In this document: positions 53,189 through 62,546 of the stretch, piece by piece
How the letters are laid out: the number at the start of each line of letters is the position of its first letter
Numbering within the stretch: the first letter of the stretch is position 1
Assembly (NCBI RefSeq): GCF_002250565.1
Contig: NZ_NMVJ01000009.1
Location: 186,001 to 250,000, forward strand
Direction: 5' to 3'
From: Parenemella sanctibonifatiensis
GTDB taxonomy: Bacteria; Actinomycetota; Actinomycetes; Propionibacteriales; Propionibacteriaceae
Length of the DNA stretch: 64,000 nt
Program-made: the position numbers and the translations under genes
The notes under the pieces: generated by a model
Told to the model about the DNA's origin: nothing
Database searches by the model: none
Seen by the model: only the letters and a program-made list of their open reading frames with translations

Positions 53189-54118
53189 TCAGTGGCGGTC
53201 GAGGACGGCCTCGAGGGCCAGCAGCCGAGCGACCCGGTCAGCGATTTCGGCGGCGGTGGTGAGGCCGGCGAGATGACGGCCGTACCAGTGGACGAGGCTG
53301 GTGGTCTCACGAAGCAACTGGAGCTCACTCACGGCGGCCACTTCGGCGTCGGTGAGCGACACGCGGCTCAGGTAGCCACGCCGAAACGCGTTGTCGACAG
53401 GCCAGGGTCTCGGTCCGGGCCAATCCTCGCGCGCGAATCCCCACAGCCCCGCCGCCAGGTCCATTGCCCGGATGCCGGGTCCGGCCGTCTCAAAGTCGAG
53501 GATCCCGCTCACCCGACCCTCGAGCATGAGGACATTGCCGGGACCGAAGTCGCCGTGGATGATGGCCCGCGGAAGCCGCCGCAGTGGCGCCTTGCCCACC
53601 CGTGCAAGGATCCTGGCCACCTCGGACCGGTGCGCTCCGGCCGCCATCGCGACCACGGTCGGGTCCGGCACCAGCGGATGGACGTGCCGCAGGTCGCCAT
53701 CCCAGGTCGGGTGGGGAGGCAGCTGCCGCTCCTCAACCAGGGCCATGGCCGCATCGAGATCGGCCAGCGCGCGGCCGCACGCCGCAGCCGCGACCGGGTC
53801 GCCGCGCCGCGGGGGCTCGCCCGGGATCAGGCGGCTCACGCTGGCCCGAATCTTCTCGCCGTCGATGGTCTGCTCGACCACGGTCCGACCGTCGGCCGCG
53901 GGCAGGGGCGTGGGCAGCGCGAACGGCACCTCGATCAGCCCGAGCAGCGTGTGTTCGTACGCCGTCGACCCGACATTGCGATGCAGGCGCAGCACGTGGG
54001 CGTCGCCGACCGCCCAGGTCTGGTTGTTGGTGCCGCCCGACAGCGGGCGTACGCGCTCATCGGTCAGGCCCCAGTGCCCCAGCAGCATGCCGACGAACGG
54101 CGGCACCGGCGCGCCCAC
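53189..54118 (-). CDS. Aminoglycoside/choline-kinase-like phosphotransferase (APH family)
   Basis: 309 residues from GTG 54118. The kinase fold has PLSGGTNNQTWAVGD in the N-lobe, the catalytic HGDFGPGNVLMLEG (Asp and Asn) and the metal-binding ILDFETAGPG. The family phosphorylates small alcohols such as homoserine, choline, sugars or aminoglycosides. The gene starts 4 bp after the ppgK stop, suggesting an operon ppgK-APH in sugar metabolism; substrate unknown. A palindromic element lies immediately downstream. Confidence 0.82.
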   Translation of the reverse strand: MGAPVPPFVGMLLGHWGLTDERVRPLSGGTNNQTWAVGDAHVLRLHRNVGSTAYEHTLLGLIEVPFALPTPLPAADGRTVVEQTIDGEKIRASVSRLIPGEPPRRGDPVAAAACGRALADLDAAMALVEERQLPPHPTWDGDLRHVHPLVPDPTVVAMAAGAHRSEVARILARVGKAPLRRLPRAIIHGDFGPGNVLMLEGRVSGILDFETAGPGIRAMDLAAGLWGFAREDWPGPRPWPVDNAFRRGYLSRVSLTDAEVAAVSELQLLRETTSLVHWYGRHLAGLTTAAEIADRVARLLALEAVLDRH

Positions 54119-54122
54119 CGGG

Positions 54123-54890
54123 TCAGCCGAGTTCGCTGGCGAGCACCGCGGCGCCGATGATGCCGGCGCGGTTCTTCAGCTCGGCGGGGATGATCGGGCA
54201 GGGGAGGTCCAGCCTCGGCAGGAACTTCTCGGCGTCCTTGCTGACGCCGCCGCCGACCACGATCAGGTCCGGGGAGAACAGGAAGCACAGGTGGTCGTAG
54301 TAGTCCTGCAGCCGCTTGGCCCACTCCTTCCACGACAGGCCCTCACGCTCCTTCGCCGAGGTCGCCGCGTCGCGTTCGGCGGGGCCCTTCTGGCCGGCGA
54401 GGTGTAGGTGGCCGAGTTCGGTGTTGGGCACCAGTACGCCGTTGTGGATCAGCGCGCTGCCGATGCCGGTGCCGAGCGTGGTCAACAGCACCACACCCTC
54501 GACGCCCTTGGCGGCGCCGTAGCGAACCTCGGCCAGGCCGGCCGCGTCGGCGTCGTTGACCAGGTGGACCTCGCGCCTGAGTTCCTTGGTGAAGAGGTCG
54601 TCGGCCTCACAGCCGGCCCAGGCTTTGTTGATGTTGGCGGCGGTCTTGACCACGCCTTGCTGGACCACGCCGGGGACGGTGATGCCGATGGTCGAGTCCG
54701 CAGGCAGCTCGTCGGAGAAGTGGTCGAGGATCTCGCGGACCACCTCGACGACGTTGTCGGGAGTGGAGTCCTTCGGGGTCGGGATCCGCAGCCGGTCCGC
54801 CGCGAACTCGCCCTTGGTCAGGTCGACCGGGGCACCCTTGATGCCCGAACCGCCGAAATCGATGCCCAGTCCCCACCCGCTGTTAGCCAT
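54123..54890 (-). CDS. ppgK: Polyphosphate glucokinase
   Basis: 255 residues from ATG 54890 (ATG 54896 also possible); TAGGCT (complement of 54898-54903) is 7 nt from 54890, a leaderless arrangement. The signature [20 protein letters not shown] starts the protein, with the polyphosphate-kinase loop [16 protein letters not shown] and acidic [11 protein letters not shown]. It phosphorylates glucose with polyphosphate or ATP, a trait of actinobacteria, feeding pgi further up the window. The APH gene follows 4 bp later. Confidence 0.95.
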   Translation of the reverse strand: MANSGWGLGIDFGGSGIKGAPVDLTKGEFAADRLRIPTPKDSTPDNVVEVVREILDHFSDELPADSTIGITVPGVVQQGVVKTAANINKAWAGCEADDLFTKELRREVHLVNDADAAGLAEVRYGAAKGVEGVVLLTTLGTGIGSALIHNGVLVPNTELGHLHLAGQKGPAERDAATSAKEREGLSWKEWAKRLQDYYDHLCFLFSPDLIVVGGGVSKDAEKFLPRLDLPCPIIPAELKNRAGIIGAAVLASELG

Positions 54891-54938
54891 GGGCATGAGC
54901 CTAGCGATCCCAGTCCGCCCCGCGCGACGTCACCGGCC

Positions 54939-55922
<984 letters not shown>

Positions 55923-55931
55923 GGGTCTCCC

Positions 55932-56489
55932 TCAGTTGCTGGTCTTGTCCCGGTGACGTTCACGGTACGCCGCCTGGTGGGCGCGGTTGGCGCACAGGCC
56001 GGTGTCGCAGTACTTCTTGGAGCGGTTGCGGGTGAAGTCGACGAAGACCATCTGGCAGTCCGGGTCTCCGCACCAGCCGAGCCGGTCGAATCCGTCGGCG
56101 CGGAAGAGGTCCACCAGCGCTAGGGCGACCTCGACGGCGAGCCGTCGCGGCAGCGGAGTGTCGGAGCTGGTGGGGTGCAGGTGCCAGTCCTCCCAGCCCT
56201 CGTGTCGTACCAGCTGGGGCACCAACGGCCCGTCGCGCAGCACCGCGTTGACCAGCTCGACGCGTTCCTCTTCGGACGGGGCGGCCCAGATGGCGCGCAG
56301 GGTGGTCTTGAAGGCCAGCACTTCGTCGAGTTCGGCGCGGGTGCGGGAGCGGTGGCCGGTGTAGCCCTCGGCATCGAGCCAGTCCTGCAACTGGGCAACG
56401 GTGCTGAGCTCCAGGCCGTCGGGCTGTCCTTCGTTCGCGAGCGCCACGGCTGAGGCCAGCGCGACCTGGGTGTCATGGGCGAAATCCAT
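55932..56489 (-). CDS. CGNR zinc-finger (ABATE) protein, likely regulator
   Basis: 185 residues from ATG 56489, with GAGGAAAGGG upstream. An N-terminal helical ABATE domain (LAFKTTLRAIWAAPSEEER) leads to a C-terminal zinc finger: WCGDPDCQMVFVDFTRNRSK followed by YCDTGLCANRAHQAAYRERH. Its motif is CANR instead of the canonical CGNR, which keeps the Cys ligands. These proteins bind nucleic acid and act as regulators. Possible co-operon with galE and ppgK; target unknown. Confidence 0.88.
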   Translation of the reverse strand: MDFAHDTQVALASAVALANEGQPDGLELSTVAQLQDWLDAEGYTGHRSRTRAELDEVLAFKTTLRAIWAAPSEEERVELVNAVLRDGPLVPQLVRHEGWEDWHLHPTSSDTPLPRRLAVEVALALVDLFRADGFDRLGWCGDPDCQMVFVDFTRNRSKKYCDTGLCANRAHQAAYRERHRDKTSN

Positions 56490-56626
56490 GCGTGGCCCTT
56501 TCCTCACCCCCCGCGGACTTCACGGAGTCATGGGTCGAGCCTACCCAACGCCACCGGTTGCAGGGGCCGTGCCGACAGTCGTGGACTGGGTCGCGACGAG
56601 AGGCGTGCGTCAGGGGCAAGAAGGCG

Positions 56627-56655
56627 TTGACTCCTTATTGGGCAGCCCCTAGGAT
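56627..56655 (+). promoter_or_regulatory. Sigma-70-type promoter of the EamA transporter gene
   Basis: TTGACT (56627-56632) and TAGGAT (56650-56655) are separated by exactly 17 bp, about 54 bp upstream of GTG 56709. Confidence 0.7.
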
Positions 56656-56708
56656 CCAATGGGCGTACGCGTGTTTGGTCGTTACGCAATCGGATGCAGG
56701 AGGATGCT

Positions 56709-57671
56709 GTGAAGCGGGGAAGTGGGGTGTTCTGGGCGCTGGTGGCGGCCGCCTCGTTCAGTCCGGCGGGGGCGTTGGCGGTGGCCTTGCAGCAGGCCGG
56801 CTGGTCGCCTGCCGCGGCCCTGTTGGCGCGGGTCGGCGGCGCCAGCCTGATCCTCGCGATCCCCACGGTGCTGACGATGCGGGGCCGGTGGCACGTCGTG
56901 GCACAGCAGTGGCGGTTGATCCTCGCGTACGGGTTGATCCCGGTGGCCGCCGCCCAGTTCGCCTACTTCCAGGCCGTGCAGTACATCAACCCGGGCACCG
57001 CGCTGCTGGTCGAATATCTCGGCCCGGTGCTGCTGGTGCTGTGGCTGTGGGTACGCCACGGGCGGCGCCCCAGCCGGCGGACCGGCGTGGGCATGGTGGC
57101 GGCTGTACTCGGGATGATGCTGGTCATCAACGTCTTCGCCGGCATCACCGTCAACCCCGTGGGGCTCACCTGGTCGGGCCTGGCGGCGGTGTGCCTGGCC
57201 GTCTACTACGCCCTGTCCGCCGGCGATCACGGCGGCCTGCCGCCGGTGGCGCTGATCTGCTTCGGCATGGTCATTGCGACCGTTGCGGTGGTGGCCGGTG
57301 CCGGCGTCGGCGTCGTGGGCCTGACCTCTGGGCCCGGACCGGCCGTGCTGGCCGGCATGGAGGTGCCGGTGCTGGCGGTCGTTGCCCTGATGGGTGTGGT
57401 GCCCGGCGCGGTCGCCTTCATCGCCGGCATCATGGCGGGCCAGCGGCTCGGCTCCACGGTCGCCGGCTTCTTCGGACTGCTGGAGGTGGTCGGCGCGATC
57501 GTGGCGACCTGGCTGCTGCTGGGCGAGCTGCCGCAGCCGATCCAGCTGGTCGGCGGCGCGGTGATCCTCGCGGGAACGGTGCTGGTGAAGCTCGGCGAGA
57601 GCCGGCCGACAGAGGAACTGTCCAAGCTGCCCCTCACCCCGGTGCCCGAGGTGGCCGCCAAGCTCGCCTGA
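56709..57671 (+). CDS. EamA-family drug/metabolite transporter
   Basis: 320 residues from GTG 56709, with AGGAGG 5 nt upstream. Ten hydrophobic helices in two repeats of five, the standard EamA layout: FWALVAAASFSPAGALAVAL in the first, FGLLEVVGAIVATWLLLGEL and GGAVILAGTVLVKLGE in the last. The protein is likely an exporter of amino acids or small metabolites; the substrate cannot be told. It is transcribed from a clear promoter at 56627 and converges with the PH-domain genes. Confidence 0.9.
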   Translation: MKRGSGVFWALVAAASFSPAGALAVALQQAGWSPAAALLARVGGASLILAIPTVLTMRGRWHVVAQQWRLILAYGLIPVAAAQFAYFQAVQYINPGTALLVEYLGPVLLVLWLWVRHGRRPSRRTGVGMVAAVLGMMLVINVFAGITVNPVGLTWSGLAAVCLAVYYALSAGDHGGLPPVALICFGMVIATVAVVAGAGVGVVGLTSGPGPAVLAGMEVPVLAVVALMGVVPGAVAFIAGIMAGQRLGSTVAGFFGLLEVVGAIVATWLLLGELPQPIQLVGGAVILAGTVLVKLGESRPTEELSKLPLTPVPEVAAKLA

Positions 57672-57683
57672 GGCCGAGGCCGC

Positions 57684-59195
57684 TCAGCTGGCCGCTCGGG
57701 CCCGGGCAGCCTTGGCGGGGTGGGCGAGCACCAGTGCCAGCGCGTCGCTCGGGTCCAGACAGCGAGCGGACTGGTCGACCGGCCCGGGGGTGCTGTCGAA
57801 GCGGACAGTCGCCAGCCGGAGCAAGCGGGTCCGCGGGCCCTGGACCATGCGTACCGACTGGTGCTTGGCGATCGGGGCGACCTCGGTGCGCAGGTCCATC
57901 CAGCCGCTCTCGGTGATGACGTGTCGGTCGTTCCAACCCCACGCCAGGTTGCCGGCGCTGAGCGGGTGCCGCCAGCGAGCCCGCTTCGGTGAGGGCTGCA
58001 GCTCGATGTCGGCGAGGTCGAGGTCGGGCAGCACCGCGCGCAGTGCGATCAGCGTCTCGGCCCGTGTGCCGATCGGCAGCAGCATCCCGGACCGCTGACC
58101 GTCCTCCTCGGACTTGTGACCGCCGAGCACCTCGATGTCAATCTGGTAGCGGTCCAGGAACCGCCACAGCCACGGCTGCTTGATGCGTACGCCCTGGATC
58201 CGGTCCAGCGGGACGGACTGGCTGGTGAGGCTGGTGAGGCCGCGGGTGATCCGTAGCCCGCCCGGCGAGCCGAGCAGTTGGTAGTGCCACTGGCTCAACA
58301 CGCGCGTGCCGACGGTGCGGATCACGCCGATGACGGCGCCGAACATGGCCGGCAGCGCGAGCAGCAGCGCCGGGTTGATCAGGCTCGCCAGCGGGATCAC
58401 CACGATGACGAGGATCGAGATCAGGAAGTCGGTCGACAGCACGGCGCCGAGCACCAGCTGCCCGGGGGCGACCCGGATGATGGGGGTCTCGTCGGCGCGG
58501 ATGGCGGTGGAGCTGTACGCCGCTGGGTCGGCGTCGCCGAAGTCGCCGACGCTGGCATCGCGGTTGCCCAGCGCGCGGGCGACCAAGAAGTCGCGGACCC
58601 GGTGCGCCTGAGCCTTGCCGAGGTAACGCAGTCGGGTGGAGTCCTTGCTGCCGGCGTCGATGCTGACCTCGGCCAGGCCGAGCAGTCGGGCGATCAGCGG
58701 CTGGGTCAGGTCGACCGACTGGATCCGTTCGAAGGGGATCTTGCGGGAGGTGCGCGACAGCCACCCGGTCTCGATGCGTACTTCGGTGTCGTCGATGACG
58801 TACTTGGTGAACCACCAACTGGCCACGCTGGCGATCCCGACGATGAGGATCAGGCCGCCGGCGATCGCGAGGATCCACTGGATGCTGGGGATCTCACCGG
58901 TGTTGGCGAACTCGCGGCCCACAATGATGACACCGGCCAGCAGCAGACCCCAGCCACGCACCAGTGGGCTGAGCGGGTGGGGACGGCTGAGGCGGGCCTT
59001 TTCCGGCGGGGCCTCAGTGGGCTCCGGGCTGGCGGCCCCCGGGGGCATGGAGAGCTCCGCGGTGCCAGCGGTCTCTGGAGTCGCGGCAGTCTCGGCGGTC
59101 TCCGGGTGGGCACGTTGGGGTGCGTCGGGGGCGCCGGTGGCGTCCTCGGGCGGCAGCATCCGGCGCGGTTCGGGGGGAGTGGCGTGTTCGCTCAC
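57684..59195 (-). CDS. PH-domain (DUF304) membrane protein, YdbT-like
   Basis: 503 residues from GTG 59195, which overlaps the upstream stop by 4 bp. A disordered acidic N-terminus of about 65 residues is followed by two transmembrane helices (about 78-97 and 105-130), then PH domains of the DUF304 type (EVRIETGWLSRTSRKIPFER, QSVDLTQPLIARLLGLAEV), another helix pair and further PH domains. With its coupled partner it resembles the YdbS-YdbT pair of Bacillus, whose members protect against antimicrobial peptides and envelope stress. That role is inferred. Confidence 0.85.
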   Translation of the reverse strand: MSEHATPPEPRRMLPPEDATGAPDAPQRAHPETAETAATPETAGTAELSMPPGAASPEPTEAPPEKARLSRPHPLSPLVRGWGLLLAGVIIVGREFANTGEIPSIQWILAIAGGLILIVGIASVASWWFTKYVIDDTEVRIETGWLSRTSRKIPFERIQSVDLTQPLIARLLGLAEVSIDAGSKDSTRLRYLGKAQAHRVRDFLVARALGNRDASVGDFGDADPAAYSSTAIRADETPIIRVAPGQLVLGAVLSTDFLISILVIVVIPLASLINPALLLALPAMFGAVIGVIRTVGTRVLSQWHYQLLGSPGGLRITRGLTSLTSQSVPLDRIQGVRIKQPWLWRFLDRYQIDIEVLGGHKSEEDGQRSGMLLPIGTRAETLIALRAVLPDLDLADIELQPSPKRARWRHPLSAGNLAWGWNDRHVITESGWMDLRTEVAPIAKHQSVRMVQGPRTRLLRLATVRFDSTPGPVDQSARCLDPSDALALVLAHPAKAARARAAS

Positions 59196-59677
59196 AGTCC
59201 CGATGCCTGCTCTTCGCCGAGGGCGGTGAGGCGCTCGCGCAGGTCGTCGGCCTCGGCCGGCGGCAGCCCCGGCAGGGTGGCATCGGTGGTGGCGCTGGCG
59301 GTGACGAAACTCAGCGACGCGATGCCGCACGCGCGTTGGATCGGGCCGGACTCGACTTCGACGACCTGCAGCCGGCCGTACGGGACGATGGTGAGCTGCC
59401 GAAACATCACGCCTTTGGTGAGGTAGAGGTCGGTGTCGCGCAGGGCGTACGCGTGCGACTTCCACAGGGCATCCATGCGGATCCAGCGCCAGATGCCGAT
59501 GACCAGCCAGATTGCGCCTGCGCCGATCGCCCACGCCAGGTCGAGCAGGAAGCTGAGCCCGACCCCGGTCGCGATCGCGAGCACGGCGTAGGTGATGGCG
59601 ACGTTGACGCGCAGATAGGTCCGGTAGCCGCGATGCAGCGGCTGCCAGTCAATCCCCTCTGGTCGGAACGGGTTCAT
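59192..59677 (-). CDS. PH-domain (DUF304) membrane protein, YdbS-like
   Basis: 161 residues. Two transmembrane helices near the N-terminus (about 25-45 and 48-66) are followed by a single PH domain (DLYLTKGVMFRQLTIVPYGR, VVEVESGPIQRACGIASLSF). The domain ends with ADDLRERLTALGEE. It overlaps the YdbT-like gene by 4 bp (GTGA), so both are made together and probably form a complex at the membrane. ATG 59677 is the start. Confidence 0.85.
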   Translation of the reverse strand: MNPFRPEGIDWQPLHRGYRTYLRVNVAITYAVLAIATGVGLSFLLDLAWAIGAGAIWLVIGIWRWIRMDALWKSHAYALRDTDLYLTKGVMFRQLTIVPYGRLQVVEVESGPIQRACGIASLSFVTASATTDATLPGLPPAEADDLRERLTALGEEQASGL

Positions 59678-59741
59678 CGGCTCCCTCGGTGTCGGCCGGG
59701 CGGTTCACTCCAGCCATGGTGGCAGGTCGAGACAATCGGAG

Positions 59742-60434
59742 TCATTCGTCCTCGTCGGTGCCGGTCAGGCGTACGTCGACCCCGGCCTGGAAGACGAAGC
59801 CGCGCAGGACCACCAGCGGCCGGCCGCTGGGCGGCGGCTGCAGTTTGGTGGTTTCGACGCCGGCCATGAAGACCACCGCTTCGTTGCGGAAGTCGACGCC
59901 CGGCGGGACGATGATGTCGAGCCCGCCCCACATGCAGAAGACGTTGATGTAGACCACATCAGCGGTGAGGACGGCGTCGGTGAGGTCGATCTCACCGCCG
60001 CCGGCAAAGGTGAAGCTGTAGCTCTGCTCGGGAACGCGCCAGGCGCCGCCACGGGTGTTGCCGCCGAAGACGGCGATCATCGGGGCGTTGGACTCGCCCG
60101 CGGCGGAGTGGTCCACCCGCATCGGGGCGACGTCGCTGCCGGCGGTGGTGGCCGGCGCCGAGGAGGGGCGCACGGCGGGCAGGTGCTGGCTGGGTGAGCC
60201 GGTGTAGGTCGCGGCGAGCGGATCGTGCGCGATCAGGTCGTCGGTGAGGCCGATCAGGTCGCCGATGGTGCGGGCGCCCATGGCCTGGGTGGTGCGTTCG
60301 GAGTGTTCCTCGCGGTCGAGACGGCCTTCGGCGTACGCCTCGTCCAAGATCGTGGTGATGGTCGCGCGGTCGGCGTCGGAGGCGCGATATCGGCTACGGT
60401 CGGCGGCACTGCTGGGGTCAACCACGGCCACCAT
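59742..60434 (-). CDS. DUF1707 / LiaF-like (DUF2154) protein
   Basis: 230 residues from ATG 60434. The N-terminal domain is DUF1707 (RYRASDADRATITTILDEAY with EGRLDREEHSERT), and the C-terminal domain is LiaF-like (AVFGGNTRGGAWRVPEQSYS, then a repeated beta layout with DIIVPPGVDFRNEAVVFMAG). There is no clear transmembrane segment. Such proteins are thought to be modulators in envelope-stress signalling. A -10-like TAGCAT overlaps the ATG and would fit a leaderless start at GTG 60425 instead. Extension to 61886 is antisense to the tRNA and nan genes and is rejected. Confidence 0.82.
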   Translation of the reverse strand: MVAVVDPSSAADRSRYRASDADRATITTILDEAYAEGRLDREEHSERTTQAMGARTIGDLIGLTDDLIAHDPLAATYTGSPSQHLPAVRPSSAPATTAGSDVAPMRVDHSAAGESNAPMIAVFGGNTRGGAWRVPEQSYSFTFAGGGEIDLTDAVLTADVVYINVFCMWGGLDIIVPPGVDFRNEAVVFMAGVETTKLQPPPSGRPLVVLRGFVFQAGVDVRLTGTDEDE

Positions 60435-60530
60435 GCTACGGCACGAGCGCGCGTTGGCGCCGGTGAAATTGCGGCACGCAGGGGGCGGCTGCCGTGGTGG
60501 CTGGGGCGGTGCGGCTATGGTGGCGAGGTC

Positions 60531-60601
60531 GCGAGTGTAGTTCAGTGGTAGAACATCGGCTTTCCAAGCCGAGGACATGGGTTCGATTCCTGTCGCTCGC
60601 T
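60531..60601 (+). tRNA. tRNA-Gly, anticodon TCC
   Basis: 71 nt. The acceptor GCGAGTG pairs with CGCTCGC, with one U-G pair. The anticodon stem TCGGC / GCCGA holds loop TTTCCAA (anticodon TCC), and the T-arm has TTCGATT. No CCA is encoded. TATGGT at 60516-60521 is a likely -10 box. Confidence 0.96.
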
Positions 60602-60647
60602 CTGAGCTGACGACCCAGCCGGCCAGTCCTGCTACGCTGGGCGGCGC

Positions 60648-60718
60648 GCGAGTGTAGTTCAATGGCAGAACATCAGCTTCCCAAGCTGAGAATGCGGGTT
60701 CGATTCCCGTCACTCGCT
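60648..60718 (+). tRNA. tRNA-Gly, anticodon CCC
   Basis: 71 nt. The acceptor GCGAGTG pairs perfectly with CACTCGC. The anticodon stem TCAGC / GCTGA holds loop TTCCCAA (anticodon CCC). It has its own -10-like TACGCT at 60633-60638, at the same 9-nt distance as in the preceding tRNA. Confidence 0.96.
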
Positions 60719-60785
60719 CCACATCTTCGCTGAACGCCTGAAGGTTCATTCCGTTCCTGACAGCTGCGACGAAGCCCTGGCACTC

Positions 60786-61742
60786 ATGATCACCGCGCCC
60801 ATGAAGACCGTGCTTGCCCTGGATATCGGGGGCACCAAGACGACGGCTGCGCTGGTGGATCTCGGAGCCGGCGCCGCCCGCGTACGCCGTCACCTCACCG
60901 GGCCCACCCCTGCTGCGGCTGGGCCGGACGCCGTTCTCGACCACGCCATCTCCCTCGCCCGCGAGGTCCGCGGCGAGGAGTCTGTCGTCGCTCTCGGGGT
61001 CGCCTCGGCTGGTGTTGTCACCGCGGCCGGGACCATCAGTCACGCGACCAGCGCGCTGCCGGGCTGGGCCGGTACCGATCTCGTCGGTACGTTCGCCCAG
61101 CGCCTCGACCTCCCCGTCGCGGCGCTCAACGACGTCCACGGCCACGCGGTCGGGGAGGCCCGCTACGGGGCCGGCCGCGGCGCCCACAGCATCCTGTTGG
61201 TGGCGATCGGCACCGGCATTGGTGCGGCTCATGTGATCGGTGGGCAGCCGGTTGTCGGCGTACGCGGGGCGGCCGGCCACGTCGGGCACCTGCCGGTCCC
61301 TGAAGCCCAGGACATCCCCTGTCCCTGTGGGCGTTCCGGGCACCTGGAGGGGCTGGCATCCGGGCCCGGCATCCTCGCGTTGGCGGCCCGTTTCGGGGTC
61401 CGTGACGACGCCGGTCCGGTGACTGACGGCGTACGCCTGGCGGCCCTGGCCCGGGAGAGGTCGACGGCAGCGGCGGAGGCCTACCGGGTGGCTGGCTTCG
61501 CGACCGGGCGCACCATCGGCGGTGCACTCAACCTGCTTGACGTGGAACGCGTGATCCTGACCGGCGGGGTCGCCGCCGTCGGCGAACCGTGGCGCGGCGC
61601 CGTGCTGCAGGGCATCGAGCACGAGGCGATGGACGTGGTCAGCCAGACTGAGGTCACGACGGCGACCGCCGGCACCCATGCCGCCCTGCTCGGTGCCGCG
61701 GCCTGGGCGGTCGACCTGATCGAAGAACGAGGAGCGCAGTGA
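60786..61742 (+). CDS. nanK: ROK-family kinase, N-acetylmannosamine kinase
   Basis: 318 residues. The phosphate-binding LALDIGGTKTTAALVDLGAG starts the fold, GTGIGAAHVIGGQP follows, and the ROK zinc motif is CPCGRSGHLE, where the usual third Cys is His. It phosphorylates a hexosamine such as ManNAc. The call to NanK rests on the coupled nanE gene, which overlaps its stop (GTGA). ATG 60786 and ATG 60801 are both possible; neither has a good ribosome-binding site. Confidence 0.85.
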   Translation: MITAPMKTVLALDIGGTKTTAALVDLGAGAARVRRHLTGPTPAAAGPDAVLDHAISLAREVRGEESVVALGVASAGVVTAAGTISHATSALPGWAGTDLVGTFAQRLDLPVAALNDVHGHAVGEARYGAGRGAHSILLVAIGTGIGAAHVIGGQPVVGVRGAAGHVGHLPVPEAQDIPCPCGRSGHLEGLASGPGILALAARFGVRDDAGPVTDGVRLAALARERSTAAAEAYRVAGFATGRTIGGALNLLDVERVILTGGVAAVGEPWRGAVLQGIEHEAMDVVSQTEVTTATAGTHAALLGAAAWAVDLIEERGAQ

Positions 61743-62455
61743 CCAAGCCGAACGGAAACCCGGCCGACACCATGATCGAAGAGCAGCTCGAAGCGCTTCG
61801 CGGGACCTTGATCGTTTCCTGTCAGGCCTATCCCGGGGAGCCAATGCGTGACCCGCGCACGATGGCCCAGATCGCCGTGGCCGCACGTATCGGAGGAGCG
61901 GCCGCGATCCGGGCTCAAGGGGTGGAGGACATTCGCGCGATCAAGGCCGCCGTCGACGTACCCGTGATCGGACTGATCAAGGACGGCGATGCCGGCGTCT
62001 TCATCACCCCGACGCTGGACCACTGTTTGGCCGTCATCGAGGCCGGGGCCGACATTCTCGCCCTGGACGGGACCACCCGCGTACGTCCCGACGGCCGCAG
62101 CCTGGCCGAGACCGTCGCTGCCGTACGCGAACGCTGGCCCGGGCCGATCATGGCCGACTGTGACACCGTCGAGGCCGGCGTCCAGGCCTCGGCCGCGGGC
62201 TGCACCATCATCGGCACCACGCTGGCCGGCTACACCGACGCCCGCGAGAAGACCGCCGGGCCCGACCTGGCGCTGATCGGCGAGCTGCGGGCCGCCCTGC
62301 CCGACGCCTTCATCGTGGCCGAGGGTCGCATTCATCGGCCAGAGCAAGCAGCCGCGGCTCTGGCCGCCGGCGCGGACGCGGTCGCCGTCGGCACCGCGAT
62401 CACCCATCCCACCACCATCACCGGCTGGTTCGCCGAGGCCATCGCCGACGCCTGA
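61739..62455 (+). CDS. nanE: N-acetylmannosamine-6-phosphate 2-epimerase
   Basis: 238 residues from GTG 61739, overlapping the nanK stop by 4 bp. The TIM-barrel family signature is clear: LIVSCQAYPGEPM near the start, GGAAAIRAQGVEDIRAIK, VPVIGLIK, MADCDTVEAG and VAEGRIHRPEQAAAALAAGA. It converts ManNAc-6-P to GlcNAc-6-P in sialic-acid or ManNAc catabolism. No sialic-acid lyase or transporter gene is adjacent, so the pathway is only partly represented here. Confidence 0.92.
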   Translation: MTKPNGNPADTMIEEQLEALRGTLIVSCQAYPGEPMRDPRTMAQIAVAARIGGAAAIRAQGVEDIRAIKAAVDVPVIGLIKDGDAGVFITPTLDHCLAVIEAGADILALDGTTRVRPDGRSLAETVAAVRERWPGPIMADCDTVEAGVQASAAGCTIIGTTLAGYTDAREKTAGPDLALIGELRAALPDAFIVAEGRIHRPEQAAAALAAGADAVAVGTAITHPTTITGWFAEAIADA

Positions 62456-62507
62456 GCGCCCGCGTACACCTGCGGCGACCCGGGCCCGACGGGCCGAGCC
62501 GACATCT

Positions 62508-62537
62508 CCCTGAAGCGTCCCCGCTGGCGGCGAGCTG
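62508..62537. repeat. Left half of a palindromic element (copy 11)
   Basis: The 13-bp arm CCCTGAAGCGTCC (62508-62520) plus about 17 more bases follow the family, but no right arm occurs 62 bp on. Coding similarity to a ParA-like gene begins at about 62538, so the element is cut at this point. Confidence 0.6.
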
Positions 62538-62546
62538 CGCGGGACG

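Noticed and set aside
59742-61886. 714-residue version of the DUF1707 protein
   Set aside because: The extension runs antisense through two tRNA genes and nanK.
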